Source of the DNA: Pohlia nutans
Lineage: Eukaryota; Streptophyta; Bryopsida; Bryales; Mniaceae
Assembly: GCA_022496805.1 (NCBI GenBank)
Contig: CM040103.1
Coordinates: 22,234,820 to 22,298,819, forward strand
DNA: 64,000 nucleotides
Direction of reading: 5' to 3'
Shown piece by piece: positions 46,427 to 58,024 of this stretch; position 1 is the stretch's first letter, and the number at the start of each line of letters is the position of its first letter. A program made the position numbers and the translations under genes. The notes beneath the pieces are model-generated. The model was not told where the DNA came from. It made no database searches and saw only the letters and a program-made list of their open reading frames with translations.

Positions 46427-47999
46427 TTAAGAACAACTCTGTTAGAAAATTACAATCTTCATAGGGTCGTTGATTATGATGCAACTGGTATAAATATGAC
46501 CCCAAAAAGTAACCTACTATTAGTACATTGGAAGAAAAGGCCTTTCCCTGGTGCATTTGGCTACATTTTATACCAAAGAATTTTGATGATCATAGACCCC
46601 CTTAAAACTAGTACTCCCTCCATCCCGCATAAAGACCATGATATATACTTAAATTTTATCCCAAAATAAAACCATGATTTTCAATTGTAATCATTTATCG
46701 CCGGAAATTAACCCAGCTAAACATCCTTATCCCTCCCCAAATTTGGCAGTTTTACAAAGATGTGTTCATGACATGCTACTAAAAGGAATATTTTGAACTT
46801 GATGTATAAATAAAAGTTGTACATTCAGAATTTAGATTCTATCCATACCGTTAGATCTACGATTGCACTCATTGATATTTGTGTATAAATTTTGAAATTT
46901 GAAATTTGAAATTATTTTGTAATTTGATTACGAATAAGATATTGACAATCTTGGATGAAATTTGTTGTGATGGGTTAACCCTTTAACGCACCAGCGTTCA
47001 TATTCTGGACGCTGGATGATTTCTGGTGCGTCCTTTCACCACCCACGGTAATGTTTTTCATCCATTCAATATTTTTAAAAAAAAATTCTTGTGCTAGTTC
47101 ACTACTATTTGTACGGTACGGATCTTCAAAATAAGATATTGAGAATTTTTGAAAAATAGCAAAAGTGGTTTATGTCAAGTTTCATTCTTAGTTCAAAAAG
47201 TGAGACCTTAAACATGATTTTCCATAATAAGTAGAATCAAATAGTGAAAACCATAACATCTTGTAGTGCATGTTATTCCAATTTCATTACAATATTTTAA
47301 AAAAATTTAATGTTAATTTTGGATTTTTAATTGATTTTAAAGAGAAACTCTTCCAAAGTTAATTTAAAAATATTAATAATAAATATGATGAATCCAACCG
47401 TATAGATGTTATCTTCACATTGTTGTTTATAACTTTATCTTGTATATCAACTCCATTTTAATTTGTTATCAACCATTTTATAACAAATCTTTGACAACAG
47501 TGTTGAATCGGGATATGAGCGTTTTGGCCGTCGCCGGTCAAAAGCCCATATGTCCGGCCGGAAAGTGGGTGAATTATAGACGCAAGCAATGGACTCCTAT
47601 TAACCTAGGCGTTTGTGTGAGAAGCTCCTAACTAAGCGGTGAAGAATAGTGGAAATTGGTCTAAAGCTAAAATTTTACCTTAATTTAAATACAAACCAAT
47701 TAATTGGCCCGGTGAAAATTGGGCAACGCTTCCGCGCAAAAACCCTCACCGGACCAATTCAACCACAAACAACACCAAAAGGAACAACAAGTTCAAGCAA
47801 TCACAAAATACAACAATTATTCACCACATTTGGACAAAACAATTAGCTCACACCAATATTTTCATAGGCAATTACAATCACCAAATTAAATAATGAAGGT
47901 TTTTTCTATCCTTCTTATATACTCCCATCTAGTTCATTCAATAAAAAAATGCTTAAAACTTATAGTAATTGGAGAGAGAAAGCTCTCCCTCCGTAATGT

Positions 48000-48970
48000 C
48001 ACTCTGTCCCTCCGTATTATCACACGGGGAGGGACAGAGGGAGTTGACCGTCGAGCCTTGGTCGCCGTCGTATCCGCCTTGATTTTTCTCTGCCGAGGTC
48101 GCCCTTCGCTGCGGTGCTGTCTTTTGCTGATCACCTGGTCGTGTCTTCCCCGCCTTCGTATTGGTCTTGTCGTCGATTCCCACAACCGTGGTCTTGGTCA
48201 GGTTTTGCTCGTCGCCTTGCTGCTGGAGTTGATCGCCCTCCTGATCTTCGTCTTCAATTCGTCGTGGTGTTCTCTTGATGTTCGCTGTCGCCGTGGGCTC
48301 TTGATCGCCCTGTCTCGCCGAATCCTCTTGCTGCTCTTGATTTTCGTGTTCCTGATCTTGGTGTCGTCGCCCTGGTTCCTTCGGTGCCAACTCTGCTCGC
48401 CGTGAAATCCGGCGTTGTCCTTGATGATCTTCGCTGTTTTGCTCTTGTGATCGCCCTCGTCGCCCCGTCGTCAATGCGCGCTGTCGACCGTCGCCAATTC
48501 CACAGGGAGCTCATATCGTTCCCCTGTGTTCATTCCCCCGTGAGTGCCACTTTCCCCTGTGATTTCAAGTTTTGACATGTGTACAATTCACCTGCTTAAG
48601 CTTAGTCACCTACTTATAAATGGAAAGTTTTAACATGTGTTGAGTTCTGAAGATCAGAGGGGAAAGTGGCAATCACAGGGGAATCACACATGGGAACGAT
48701 ATGAGACCCCTGTGTTCGTCGTCTTCTAATCTTGGAATTCGTCGTCGACACCTTGGACAGCCCGTCGCCGTGAATTCCGGGGCTGCCTTCGTCGCCGTTG
48801 TGTCGAGGCTGTCCCCGTCGTTGCTCCTGATCCTGCTGTCTTCTCACCTCCGTGACCTCCGGCCCTCGTTGTGCTCGTCGCTCACAGCTTGGTCGTCGCC
48901 GTCCTCACGCTGCCCTCGTCGGTTGCTTGCTGCCGGTAATTCCGGCGTCGCCCTTGATGCAGTGAGCTCT
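48000..48970. repeat. GC-rich core with CGTCGTCGCC minisatellite-like text
   Basis: Motifs such as TTGATCGCC, CGTCGTCG and CGCCGTG recur irregularly. The matching minus-strand frame (47953-48474) is Gln/Glu/Arg-rich and of low complexity. A hairpin at 48000-48042 has TCTGTCCCTCCGT and its inverse. Confidence 0.6.
48501..48714. mobile_element. CACTA-like MITE, family D copy 2, 214 bp
   Basis: CACAGGGAGCTCATATCGTT and an inverted right end (CGATATGAGACCCCTGTG) carry a TTC duplication on both flanks (48498-48500, 48715-48717). It lies inside the GC-rich core. Confidence 0.8.
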
Positions 48971-49766
48971 CAGCCCCCAATCCAATCTTCCTTCCACACT
49001 ATCAGAAAACCAATTACAGCCAAAATTCCTATCCTAACATTCTTTCACTAATTCCACACTAATATTTTTTGGTTTTTTTTCCAAAGACTATTCTTCTCCA
49101 AAATTCTAAGCACAACCAAAAATAATATGTCTTTCACTAATACTTTCTCTCTAGCCAAACCCACACACCCAAAACTCCAATACAACCAACCAAAAACTCC
49201 TATCACTAATCTTTGTTTACTTTCTCCAACAAATCCTTCCAAAAACTCCAACACCAAAAACAAGATCTAGATCTGAAAACACGAGCGTCTCTCTCCCAAA
49301 CTCTAACGGCTCAGACAGACAATGAACTGGCGGCCGCAGAAGCGGCACAGGTGGGATTTTGAATCCCACCAAAACTACATCCATCCACCTAGAAAAATTC
49401 ATCCAACTCCATCAAAACCCTAAACTACCACTTAAGTACCACCTAACCCTCACTTAACCGGGAGTCCAACACTACACTAATCCACTAACATAAAATAAAC
49501 TCACTCTAATAGACTAAAGAATAAACTCAACACTAAGCTAATAAAATAAGACTAAACAATAGGAAATTAAAAGCCTAAAATAACAATCACAAAGAATAAC
49601 TCAAGCAACTAATTAAATAGACTAATCAATTAGCCTAAACTAATGAACTAAAATGACAAGCAATAAAAATAAACTAAAATCATTGAGTAAAATAAAAGGG
49701 CAAACGGCCCAATTGCACATAATCAATCAATCAAATCATTAGAAGCAAATAAACACACAAAATTAT

Positions 49767-49928
49767 CACTAGTAGAAATCTTGTCTTATGTGACAAGTCT
49801 TTAGTGACTAAATGTCCGGAAAGACAAGTCCATAATGACGCAAAGACCACTTTGTGTCAATATGGACTTGTCTTTCCGGACATTGAGTCATTAAAGACTT
49901 GTCACATAAGACAAGATTTCTACTAGTG
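49767..49928. mobile_element. CACTA-like foldback MITE, 162 bp
   Basis: CACTAGTAGAAATCTTGTCT is inverted at the right end, and the arms pair almost perfectly over about 78 bp. A TAT duplication flanks it (49764-49766, 49929-49931). Confidence 0.9.
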
Positions 49929-50494
49929 TATCTAGATAAAAAGGAATCTAAAATTGCCATTCAAAACCGAACACTAAATGCAACCAAATCCGGGAATTTG
50001 TCTAACCGGCTAAAATGTCCCGGTTAGACAAACATAAATTGCTAAACATATCAAAACTATAAAATTAAGAGTTTATCACTAACCTGAACCGTTTCGACGG
50101 TTCACACGGGACCTTAAAGGGTTAAATTGTAATACTCTAAGTATAGTGATTTTTGGAGATTTTTTGGTTGTTTAAATTTATGAGTTTAATTTTTCAAGAG
50201 CACATTTAGACTAAAGTCTTCTAAATTTTTGGTGAATCGCTACAATGTGAAATGAGGCATAATTTTTTTCACAAATCATCCCCTTTCTAATCTTAGAGTA
50301 TTACATTTTAGTATTGTATTAATATACTCTACATACTTTGTAATCATCCCTTTCTAAAATGTAATGCTCTAAGCTATCTTGCCATAGTATTTTGTAGTAT
50401 TTTTCTTCTTTGGGAAATGTGCATGATGGATGAGATTTGTGGTTGAAATTTGTACATTGTTCAAAAAATGGATGGTTGGGCACTTAAGGATTAA

Positions 50495-50718
50495 CCCCTA
50501 ATCGTCCCATGGAGATAGTATATTCGTTAACGTATAATTGGGATTTGCTACCAAAAAGAAATTTTAAATTGGGATCTTAGTAGCTCACTAGAATTGCATT
50601 GATCTAAATCCCATTTCTCTTTTGAATTCAAACCCATTAAAGGTGTGGATTCATTCCAAATACAACCAAAATACAACGTATTCTACTGGCCGCAAAGGCA
50701 CGTTCAGACGTTTAGGGG
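50495..50718. mobile_element. TTAA element, 224 bp, adjacent to the B insertion in K2
   Basis: CCCCTAATCGTCCC and AGACGTTTAGGGG ends are beside TTAA. It shares its left TTAA with the B element. Confidence 0.75.
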
Positions 50719-50989
50719 TTAAACTTTATGCGTACTTGACAATTGCTTCACGGCATTGCAAAAAAGCTAGCATCTCATTCCAGGGATTTTGATCATGTTG
50801 ATCATGGATTATTGTCATGTTTACACTTTCTAGCAGTCAAAATACTCTCTTTTTACTCATTTAGTCCATGGATTTTCCCCACAGTCAACATACTTACTCT
50901 GTAATCATGAAATTAAGCTTAATCTATGGATTTTAGTAAAAACAAGGTCTTTTTGCATGACGAAGGGAATATCATTTGTACCTCTTTAA

Positions 50990-51595
50990 TTTTCTTTTTA
51001 AATTTTGAATGGATTTAACATGTTTTGTCATTCTTCAACCTATAATTGTTCACACTACATTTATCTAATCAAACTTCATCAATTTCTCACATGTTTAAAT
51101 ATATATTGTATTTTTTTATATTTATCTCATATAATTTAATTTTCAACCGATTTACAGTGATTTTTTCATAATTATTCAATCGTAATTAATTTTATAAGGT
51201 TTTTCAAAGATTTTCTCTTGTAATAGTCATAGTAATTATAAAAATGTCTAAAAGAGTATGAGATTTTTAGGAAAAATGTAAATGATAGTGATGAACAACA
51301 AAGTGTAGGTGGCATGTTTTTTGAGCTTTCTGAGCTTACATGATAAGAAATTCGATTGAAATACCTTTTTGTAGTGCATATTGGCATTTTAGAGTTCTAA
51401 ACTTTGAAGTGTTGTAAAAAAGGCAATTTAATTGTTTTTTGAAGAACAATAAATGGGAATAGAAAGTAGAAGATAGCTCCAACACTTTCATAGTTAGGAC
51501 TATTTTCATTTGAAATCAAGAACTAGGTGAAAATCAGCATTTAACTGAAAAAATGATCAAACATAGCGCCACGGGGCTCCTTGCATGCTTAAGGG
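50990..51595. other. AT-rich DNA ending in a TTAA-element right end
   Basis: CATGCTTAAGGG before TTAA (51596-51599) is a right terminus of this class. I could not find its left end. Confidence 0.4.
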
Positions 51596-51599
51596 TTAA

Positions 51600-52139
51600 T
51601 CCCTAAACATTCTTACCCCTCTCCAAATTTGACAATTTTGCAAAGATGCATGATAAAATGAAACCAAAAGGGATATTTTGAACTTGATGTATTGAATAAA
51701 AGTTGTACATTATAAATCTTAGATTCTATTCTTAAGGTTGAATTAGTGATTGCTATCACCAATATTTTTGTATAAAATTTGAAACTTGAAATTCAAAAAC
51801 ATATTGTAATTTGATTACAAATAAGATGTTGACAATTTATAAATGAAGTGAGTAGTGATTTTTAGAGATTTATTGGTTGCTTAATTTTATGAGTTTATTT
51901 TTCAAGAGCTCATTTAGATTAAAAACTTTGAAATTTTTGGTGAATCACTGTAAGATGAAATGAGGCATAAAATTTTCAAAAGTCATTCCCTTTGTAAGTG
52001 GATCACACCGGCATGAAGCTATCTTGCCATAGAATTTTAGTATATTTTTTTTCCTTGCAAAAAGTACATGACATATGAGAAAACTTGGATGAAATTTGTC
52101 TCAAAAAATGGATGGTTGGTCTTTTTAGGGTTTTAGGAG
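51600..52139. mobile_element. TTAA element, family B, opposite orientation
   Basis: TCCCTAAACATTCTTACCCC follows TTAA, and ATGGATGGTTGGTC with TTTTAGGAG precedes TTAA. The interior matches 33203-33775. Confidence 0.75.
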
Positions 52140-52144
52140 TTAAA

Positions 52145-52712
52145 ATTTAAATTTAAAAAAAAAAAAATCCAATCGACCGGCCTCATGGTCATTCAAGAAC
52201 ATATATCATACCCTTAATTCAGGTTCGTGAGGTCTCGTAAAAAACGAATTATTGTTAGGATTATTTTTCATTCATTAAGTGAAAGTGCATTTTCTTCAAA
52301 TCTTATTTCTTGTTTGGGGCAAAAGAGGTGTTTTTGGGACAAAGGGCAGTGCGGGCAATGCTCAAAATTAACCTTAGAAATTTTTATTTATCTTACTCTA
52401 ATCGTAGGATATTGTTTAAGATTTCTAGAAGAGTGCATGGTAAGATTTTCATAGAATTTGACCATGCAGATTGCAAGATCATAGTGTTTGAAGTGAAAAA
52501 ATGAAATTGCAATCATTTTTTATATTTTTTGACCATCTTTGAAGACATGAGAAAAATTGTTAAATTGGTCAAAAAAATTCTCAAATTTTGTTAAGTGCTT
52601 ACATTGGTATTTTCTATCAAGAGAAAGAAAATATTCACAAGAGAATGAATCTAAAGAGGTGAAAATGATGCTCAAAAATAAGAAAAACGTGTGGTCTTTT
52701 AGGGGTTAAATA
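52145..52712. other. AT-rich DNA, right end of a TTAA element at 52707
   Basis: CTTTTAGGGG before TTAA marks a terminus that interrupts M2. The rest is unassigned. Confidence 0.35.
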
Positions 52713-53249
52713 GAATTTGGGTTAAATTCTCAAAAACCAAAGTGAAGTTTTTTGCAATGACCTATGTCAACACTTGTCCATTGCAATCTTTCATGTCAAG
52801 AACAGACTCACACATAATTGTTGTGAATTTTATTAGTGAGAGTGACTTGTCCATATACGGTTTATGACAAAAATTTATACATTAAATATGAAAGGAGTTG
52901 GTATCAAGATAGGAATACATACACTAATGGAACATGAACAAGAGAGAAAAATTCAAAGAAATAAAACAAGATAACATACTTCCAAACACAAGAAATACCA
53001 CATAGTACATGTGTCGTATGGATAAGTATTTGCTATATTTTGAAGTGTTTGCAATATTTTGGTATTTTGTACATAGGTATTATGATAGTTGATTAGTTCC
53101 AAATTTAATTTTTTCTTTTTTTCGAATATGTGTATTACAAATCTCCAACTCTGCACCTCGCATTTCAAAATCCAATTCTTCATGGATTTTTTGCTATTTG
53201 CTTTTTTGACTCATAGTGACCACAATGTCGTCTTCTAGGCATTAGAAGG
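52713..53249. mobile_element. TTAA element, family M copy 2, right part
   Basis: It matches M1 from about 45868 onward and ends TAGGCATTAGAAGG before TTAA. The left part is displaced or lost. Confidence 0.6.
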
Positions 53250-53254
53250 TTAAA

Positions 53255-53717
53255 CTATGTTTGTTATACTTCATTGAAATTTTCATTGTTAAATGTTTTG
53301 GACATTTATATAACACAAGACAACTTCATTCTCCTCCTTTTGCAAATTGTGATGATTTTTTTAATGGAAAGTGTTCTAATTTGTTCTTGTGTAAGTTGTT
53401 TGCAAAATTCTGAATTCTTATGAATTAGATTGTTTTCATTAATATTTTCTTCACTGTTCAATTATACCATCGTATGATTTTTGAAATTTTCAATAAATGC
53501 CATTTTTATTATTATTTACTGAATTATTTTTTAAATCTGATCATATATAGCATAGGGTATTCTTGAATGTGATTATGATATTTCAATATTGTTTTGTATG
53601 GAAGTTCCACATACTATATCGTATCAGTACAAAATATTAAAAATCTCAAAACTTGGTGATGAAAAAAGCGAGCCCGAGAGCAGAGCCTTTGGATATAATT
53701 CTAGAAATGACCTTTAA
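53255..53717. other. AT-rich intergenic DNA
   Basis: Nothing is recognised here. Confidence 0.3.
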
Positions 53718-54318
53718 TTCCTAACGGACCATGACGTTTTTTTAGACTTAAACCATTGTTGCATTTGAAGTATCCTAGATGTAAATGGAAGTGAGACATG
53801 GAAACCTCAAACGTACAATCTTGTATTAAACTTGTTGTAAATGATGTGTATCAAATTTGAAGTCATAAAGTCTCATAAATTGAAAGATTTTAATGTTTTA
53901 ACATCAAAAATTTGGTTTTTAAATTTGGTTGTTGGCATGTTAGAGTTGAAATATTATTACTAAACCTTTTCCAAAAATTATAACTTTCAACTAAGAAGTT
54001 GTTTAACATCATCTTAAAACAAAAATTGATACCAAAAAATCATTAACATCTCCAAAAATAGCCTTGCACTATCAAAAATTGGTCAAACTTTTACACAGGA
54101 AAAAGAGTCCCAAAAAAAAAACCCCCTTGTACTGAAATGATTTCCAAATCTTCCTAAAACTTTGAATCAAACTAAGAACTTTACAACAAAAACTAGACTT
54201 GAATTGGAATCTAGTTCAAAAAGTTTCATTAAAATTAAACAGTTCATGAAAGAGGAAGGGCAACTCAAAGTTTTGGTCATCCAAAGTGCCAAAAAATGAT
54301 GTTTGCCAAGCTTAAGGG
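53718..54318. mobile_element. TTAA element, family P, 601 bp
   Basis: TTCCTAACGGACCATGACG and GCCAAGCTTAAGGG ends lie beside TTAA (53714-53717, 54319-54322). Confidence 0.6.
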
Positions 54319-54338
54319 TTAAATAAGAGGTAGTTTAA

Positions 54339-55311
54339 CCCCTCACCGCCTGAAGTCCAAACATGTGTAAAAGCTGACTTGCTTTTCAAGTCCTATAAGT
54401 CTAAATCTCAATGAGGTATGAAAATCTCAACCGTACAATATTGTATTGTGCATGTTGTAGATGGTGTGAAAAAAATTTGGGGTCATTTGACCGTATAGAT
54501 TAAAAGATTATAATGTTTTAGTGTTGAAAAAAGATGCTGAAATTTTCTTAAAAACACATTTGGAGGTGAAATTCGATTTCTAAACCTACTCAAATGAAAA
54601 AAAAATTAAACTTCAAAGTGATTCAAACCAAAAGACAAACACTTTGGTGAAAAAAAATCTCATTCAATTGACTCATTGTGTCTGCAAAATTGTTTTGAAA
54701 TGTCAAAAAACAATGAAAAAAGTAGCAAAAAATCACATCTATGTATGAACCTCCCTCTACTAAAATGCTTCTTAGTCACTCATAACCTCTTGGATTCATA
54801 TGAAATTTTATTCTTATAAACAAGACTAGTATGCGCAACTTTTCCAACAAAAATTATTGAAAACGGACCATGTATGAAGAAGTTATAAGTTGCCGAAGTT
54901 CATTATAATGCAAAAATGTCTGGATTGTGAACTTCGAAATGCTCCCAAACATTCAAAACAACTTGGATTGACATGAAAATTTCACCACAATAACTAGGCT
55001 TTATTGGGAACAAAACCCAACAATTTTTATTGAAAATGAACATTTGATGAGAAAGATACAAACCCCCGAAGTTGCAGCCATCATAATGCAGTGAGGTGAA
55101 CTCAAATTGAACCTGTGAACTTCGAATGGCTCTCAAAAACTCAGTACATCTTGGATTGATCTGAAAATGTTACCACTGAAACTAGACTAATATGCGCAAC
55201 TTTTCCAACAAGTTTTATTGAATTCGGACATTGGATGAAAAAGTTACAGCACTTTGAATTTTACTGCAAGACTATGAGAGGACACTTTTCGTCCCCTTGG
55301 GCGGTGAGGGG
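54339..55311. mobile_element. TTAA element, family Q, 973 bp
   Basis: CCCCTCACCGCC and the inverted GGCGGTGAGGGG are flanked by TTAA. Inner direct repeats share CTTGGATTGA and AACTAGACTAATATGCGCAA-like blocks (54770-55250). Confidence 0.8.
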
Positions 55312-55322
55312 TTAAACCTTAA

Positions 55323-55941
55323 CTCCTAAACGTCCAACCATGCATTTTTTCATGATGTAAAAAATTACACTTTGTTTTCTCATAATATATATAATATGTA
55401 CAAAATCAAACACAATTTTCTCATCCGTCATTGACATTTTTGTAGTGTGGATTTTTTATTGTATATTTTACGAGATATTTTATGGGAAGTTAGCTTCATG
55501 CATGTGTGATCCAATTAGAAAGGGAATGATTTGTGAAAAAATCTATGCCTCATTTCATGTTATAGTGATTCACCTAAACTTTTGAAGATTTCAGTGTAAA
55601 AGTGCTCTAAAAAATTCAACTTATAAAATTAAGCAATTAGAAAAATTCCAAAAAGCACTTCACTTAAGTATGACATTTCAACCAATCACAAAAAATTCAT
55701 CTGCATATTGCCAATTTCTTATTTGCAATAAAATTATAAAATATTTTTGAATTTCAAGTTTCAAATTTTATAGAAAAATATTGGTGGTAGCTATTTTAGA
55801 TCTTACCATATGAATAAAATCAAAAATTTATAATGTACAAATTTTATTCATATGTCAAGTTCAAAATATCCCTCTTAGTTACATTTTATAAGATGTCTTT
55901 AAAATTCTCCAAATATGAAGAGGGGTGAGGACGTTTTGGGG
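55323..55941. mobile_element. TTAA element, family B, 619 bp
   Basis: CTCCTAAACGTCCAACCATG follows TTAA, and GGGTGAGGACGTTTTGGGG precedes TTCA, a mutated TTAA. The interior matches 34083-34649. Confidence 0.75.
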
Positions 55942-56032
55942 TTCAGAGTTAACAAATACTAGTATAGGATCCGTTTGTTATTTTTTAACAAATGTAATAA
56001 GTCCAAAATTAATGAAATCCGTATCAAGTTAA

Positions 56033-56530
56033 CCCTGAACTGATCAAACAGCCATTTTATGGTTGCTACCCATTTTTTACAGGCTACCCAAGATGAAAAA
56101 TATATTTTTATAGAAAATATAAAATATACTCAAATAGGAAATCATGTCGACTTTCCAATTTAATTTGAATCAGGCCAATCCAAGTTAAACATCACTGAGG
56201 AGAATTTTTCAAAAACAAAGACCTCAACATTTGAGTTATCTTAGAACAAATTACCATTTATCTATTTCTTGATGGCTAAACTAGTTTTCCATGAGTCATT
56301 TCCTAAAGATAGGCAATCACTACTATTTGAGTTGCAACCAAATTATGGTCGATTGGTCACTTAGGGGTTAAATGAGTATTCAAAACATTTTTTGAAAGTT
56401 TTACTATACGGATAAATACTACACATCATGCCTTTCATTTTCTCTTTTGGACCAAACTTCATTAAAGTTGCAAAAGTAACATTTTATAACACACTCAGGT
56501 TTTTCCCTTACCCCCTTTGTCATTTATGGG
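56033..56530. mobile_element. TTAA element, family E, opposite orientation, with an internal right end
   Basis: CCCTGAACTGATCAAACAGC follows TTAA, and CTTTGTCATTTATGGG precedes TTAA. An extra right end (GGTCACTTAGGGG, TTAA at 56368) lies within, suggesting a second nested or rearranged E. Confidence 0.65.
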
Positions 56531-56534
56531 TTAA

Positions 56535-57722
56535 AGTAGAATTTTTTGTTGAAGAGATCATTAATGAAGTAACACCAAAACCTTATAATTCTAAACTCTC
56601 AGTTGACGGGTATAGCATCATCAAAAGAATTTTGTAATATGAGATGAAAAATCATCTTAATACAATAGCTAGTTTGATATGATATTTTTTCATGAACTTT
56701 TAAAAATAAAAATTAATAACATCTCAATCTAAACGGTCAACGCATAGATTACAACTTGCTTTTAATGTAGTAACTTCTTAAACACAAATTACAAAATATC
56801 TATTTACTATGAAAATTTTATGCTTGTTAATAAACTTTATATTTTGGTGTTGTGAAGAGGTGCCCTAGCTCCTTGCATTTTCATATATTTTACTTTGCAA
56901 ATAAAAATATAATAGATAAAGTTTTCCTTGTAGAAATGGAGTTAATGAACTATAGAGAACCGAGTAGAGAACCTATTCCGACTCACTCTCATAATTCAAG
57001 CATGTCCAAATTGTGCCATGAACTCTAGTACCATATGGCAACAAAGCGCTTTTTAGATATTTGGAATAGACATATGTTATAGAACATCTTGGGGGTGCAT
57101 TTCTATTTGGGTGTTTAAGGTAGACTTTTTTGTTGAAGAAATTAGTGATGATATATATGCCAACACTTCTTTAATCCTAAACCCTTAGTTGACGGATGTA
57201 GCATCATCAAAACAACTTTTTAATACAAGATGCAAAACCTACTAATACAATAGCTAATTTGATGTGATTTTTGATTAAAAATAATAATATAAAAATAACG
57301 TCTCAATCCAAATGGTCAACACAAAGATTGCAACTTGTTTTTGAAGTAGGAACTTCTTAAATAAAAATAACAAACATTCGTTTTCTATAGAAAATATTAT
57401 GCTTGTTAAAAAGCTTCATATTTTGATTTTGTGAACAAGTGCCCTAGTCGCTTGCAACATAAAACATTCATATTTTTTACTATGCTAATAATGATAGAAT
57501 AGATAAAAGTTTTCCATGTAGAGATGGATTCAATCAACCATAGAAAACCTATTCCACTCACTCTCATAATTCAAGCATGTCCAAATTTTGCCATGAATTG
57601 TAATACCAAATGACAATAAAGTACTTTTTAGATATTTGGAATAGTTATACATTATGGGACATCATGGGTGTATTTAATTGTCCGTAATCCTAAACCCTAA
57701 ACCCTTTAATTAGGGGTTAAAA
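56535..57722 (+). repeat. Direct duplication of about 580 bp, ending in telomere-like repeats
   Basis: 56538-57118 and 57126-57660 align along their length; shared blocks include TTTTTTGTTGAAGA, ATAGCATCATCAAAA and CTCACTCTCATAATTCAAGC. CCCTAAA-like repeats lie at about 57690-57706, just before a TTAGGGGTTAA terminus. Confidence 0.75.
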
Positions 57723-58024
57723 AAACTCCTTACTCTACCAATGCGGAGTATGAGAAGTTTGTGATTGCCTCTGGAGCAAGCAACATCTCCTATATAAATA
57801 AACACGGTAGTTCCATTACTTGGCTTGTCTTCAACCTTTGAGCATCTTCATTAGCACTCTGGATTGTACTACGAAGGTCATCCAAAAAGTCAGACCTAAC
57901 CATGTATTTTCCTCACCAACATCACTCGATTAGACTTTTGAAAATAGTAAGTGAGCCACTCACAAGTCACCGCGCATGGATTGTACAATTAAGAGGTATG
58001 CCATTAACAAGAGGAGATACACTA

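Larger units (their letters stand above)
47515..50106. mobile_element. 2592-bp insertion with 5-bp target duplication, possible solo LTR or non-autonomous LTR element
   Basis: CGGGA flanks it on both sides (47510-47514, 50107-50111). It begins TATGAGCG and ends GGTTCACA, so the minus strand starts TGTGAACC. A 5-bp duplication fits LTR retrotransposons, but I found no second LTR, primer-binding site or protein domain. It holds a GC-rich core (48040-48970) and two small MITEs. Confidence 0.7.
46979..50121. mobile_element. TTAA element, family C, nested in B and interrupted by a 2592-bp insert
   Basis: CCCTTTAACGCACCAGCGTT and the right end GGGACCTTAAAGGG are beside TTAA. C sequence is 46979-47514 and 50107-50121. 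Other C copies are continuous across the break. Confidence 0.85.
46712..50490. mobile_element. TTAA element, family B, nested in K2 and itself interrupted
   Basis: CCCAGCTAAACATCC at the left and GGTTGGGCACTTAAGGA at the right lie beside TTAA. B sequence is 46712-46978 and 50122-50490; element C interrupts it at TTAA. Confidence 0.8.
46614..50970. mobile_element. Stowaway-like element, family K copy 2, expanded by nested insertions
   Basis: It opens CTCCCTCCATCCCGCATAAA and ends GACGAAGGGAA, beside TA. K sequence occupies only 46614-46711 and about 50719-50970; the rest is inserted DNA. The text on both sides is continuous with K1. Confidence 0.8.

Noticed and set aside
47893..48474. Two overlapping frames of about 170 residues in the GC-rich core
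   Set aside because: Both are low-complexity translations (Leu-rich on one strand, Gln/Glu-rich on the other) of minisatellite-like DNA, with no motifs.
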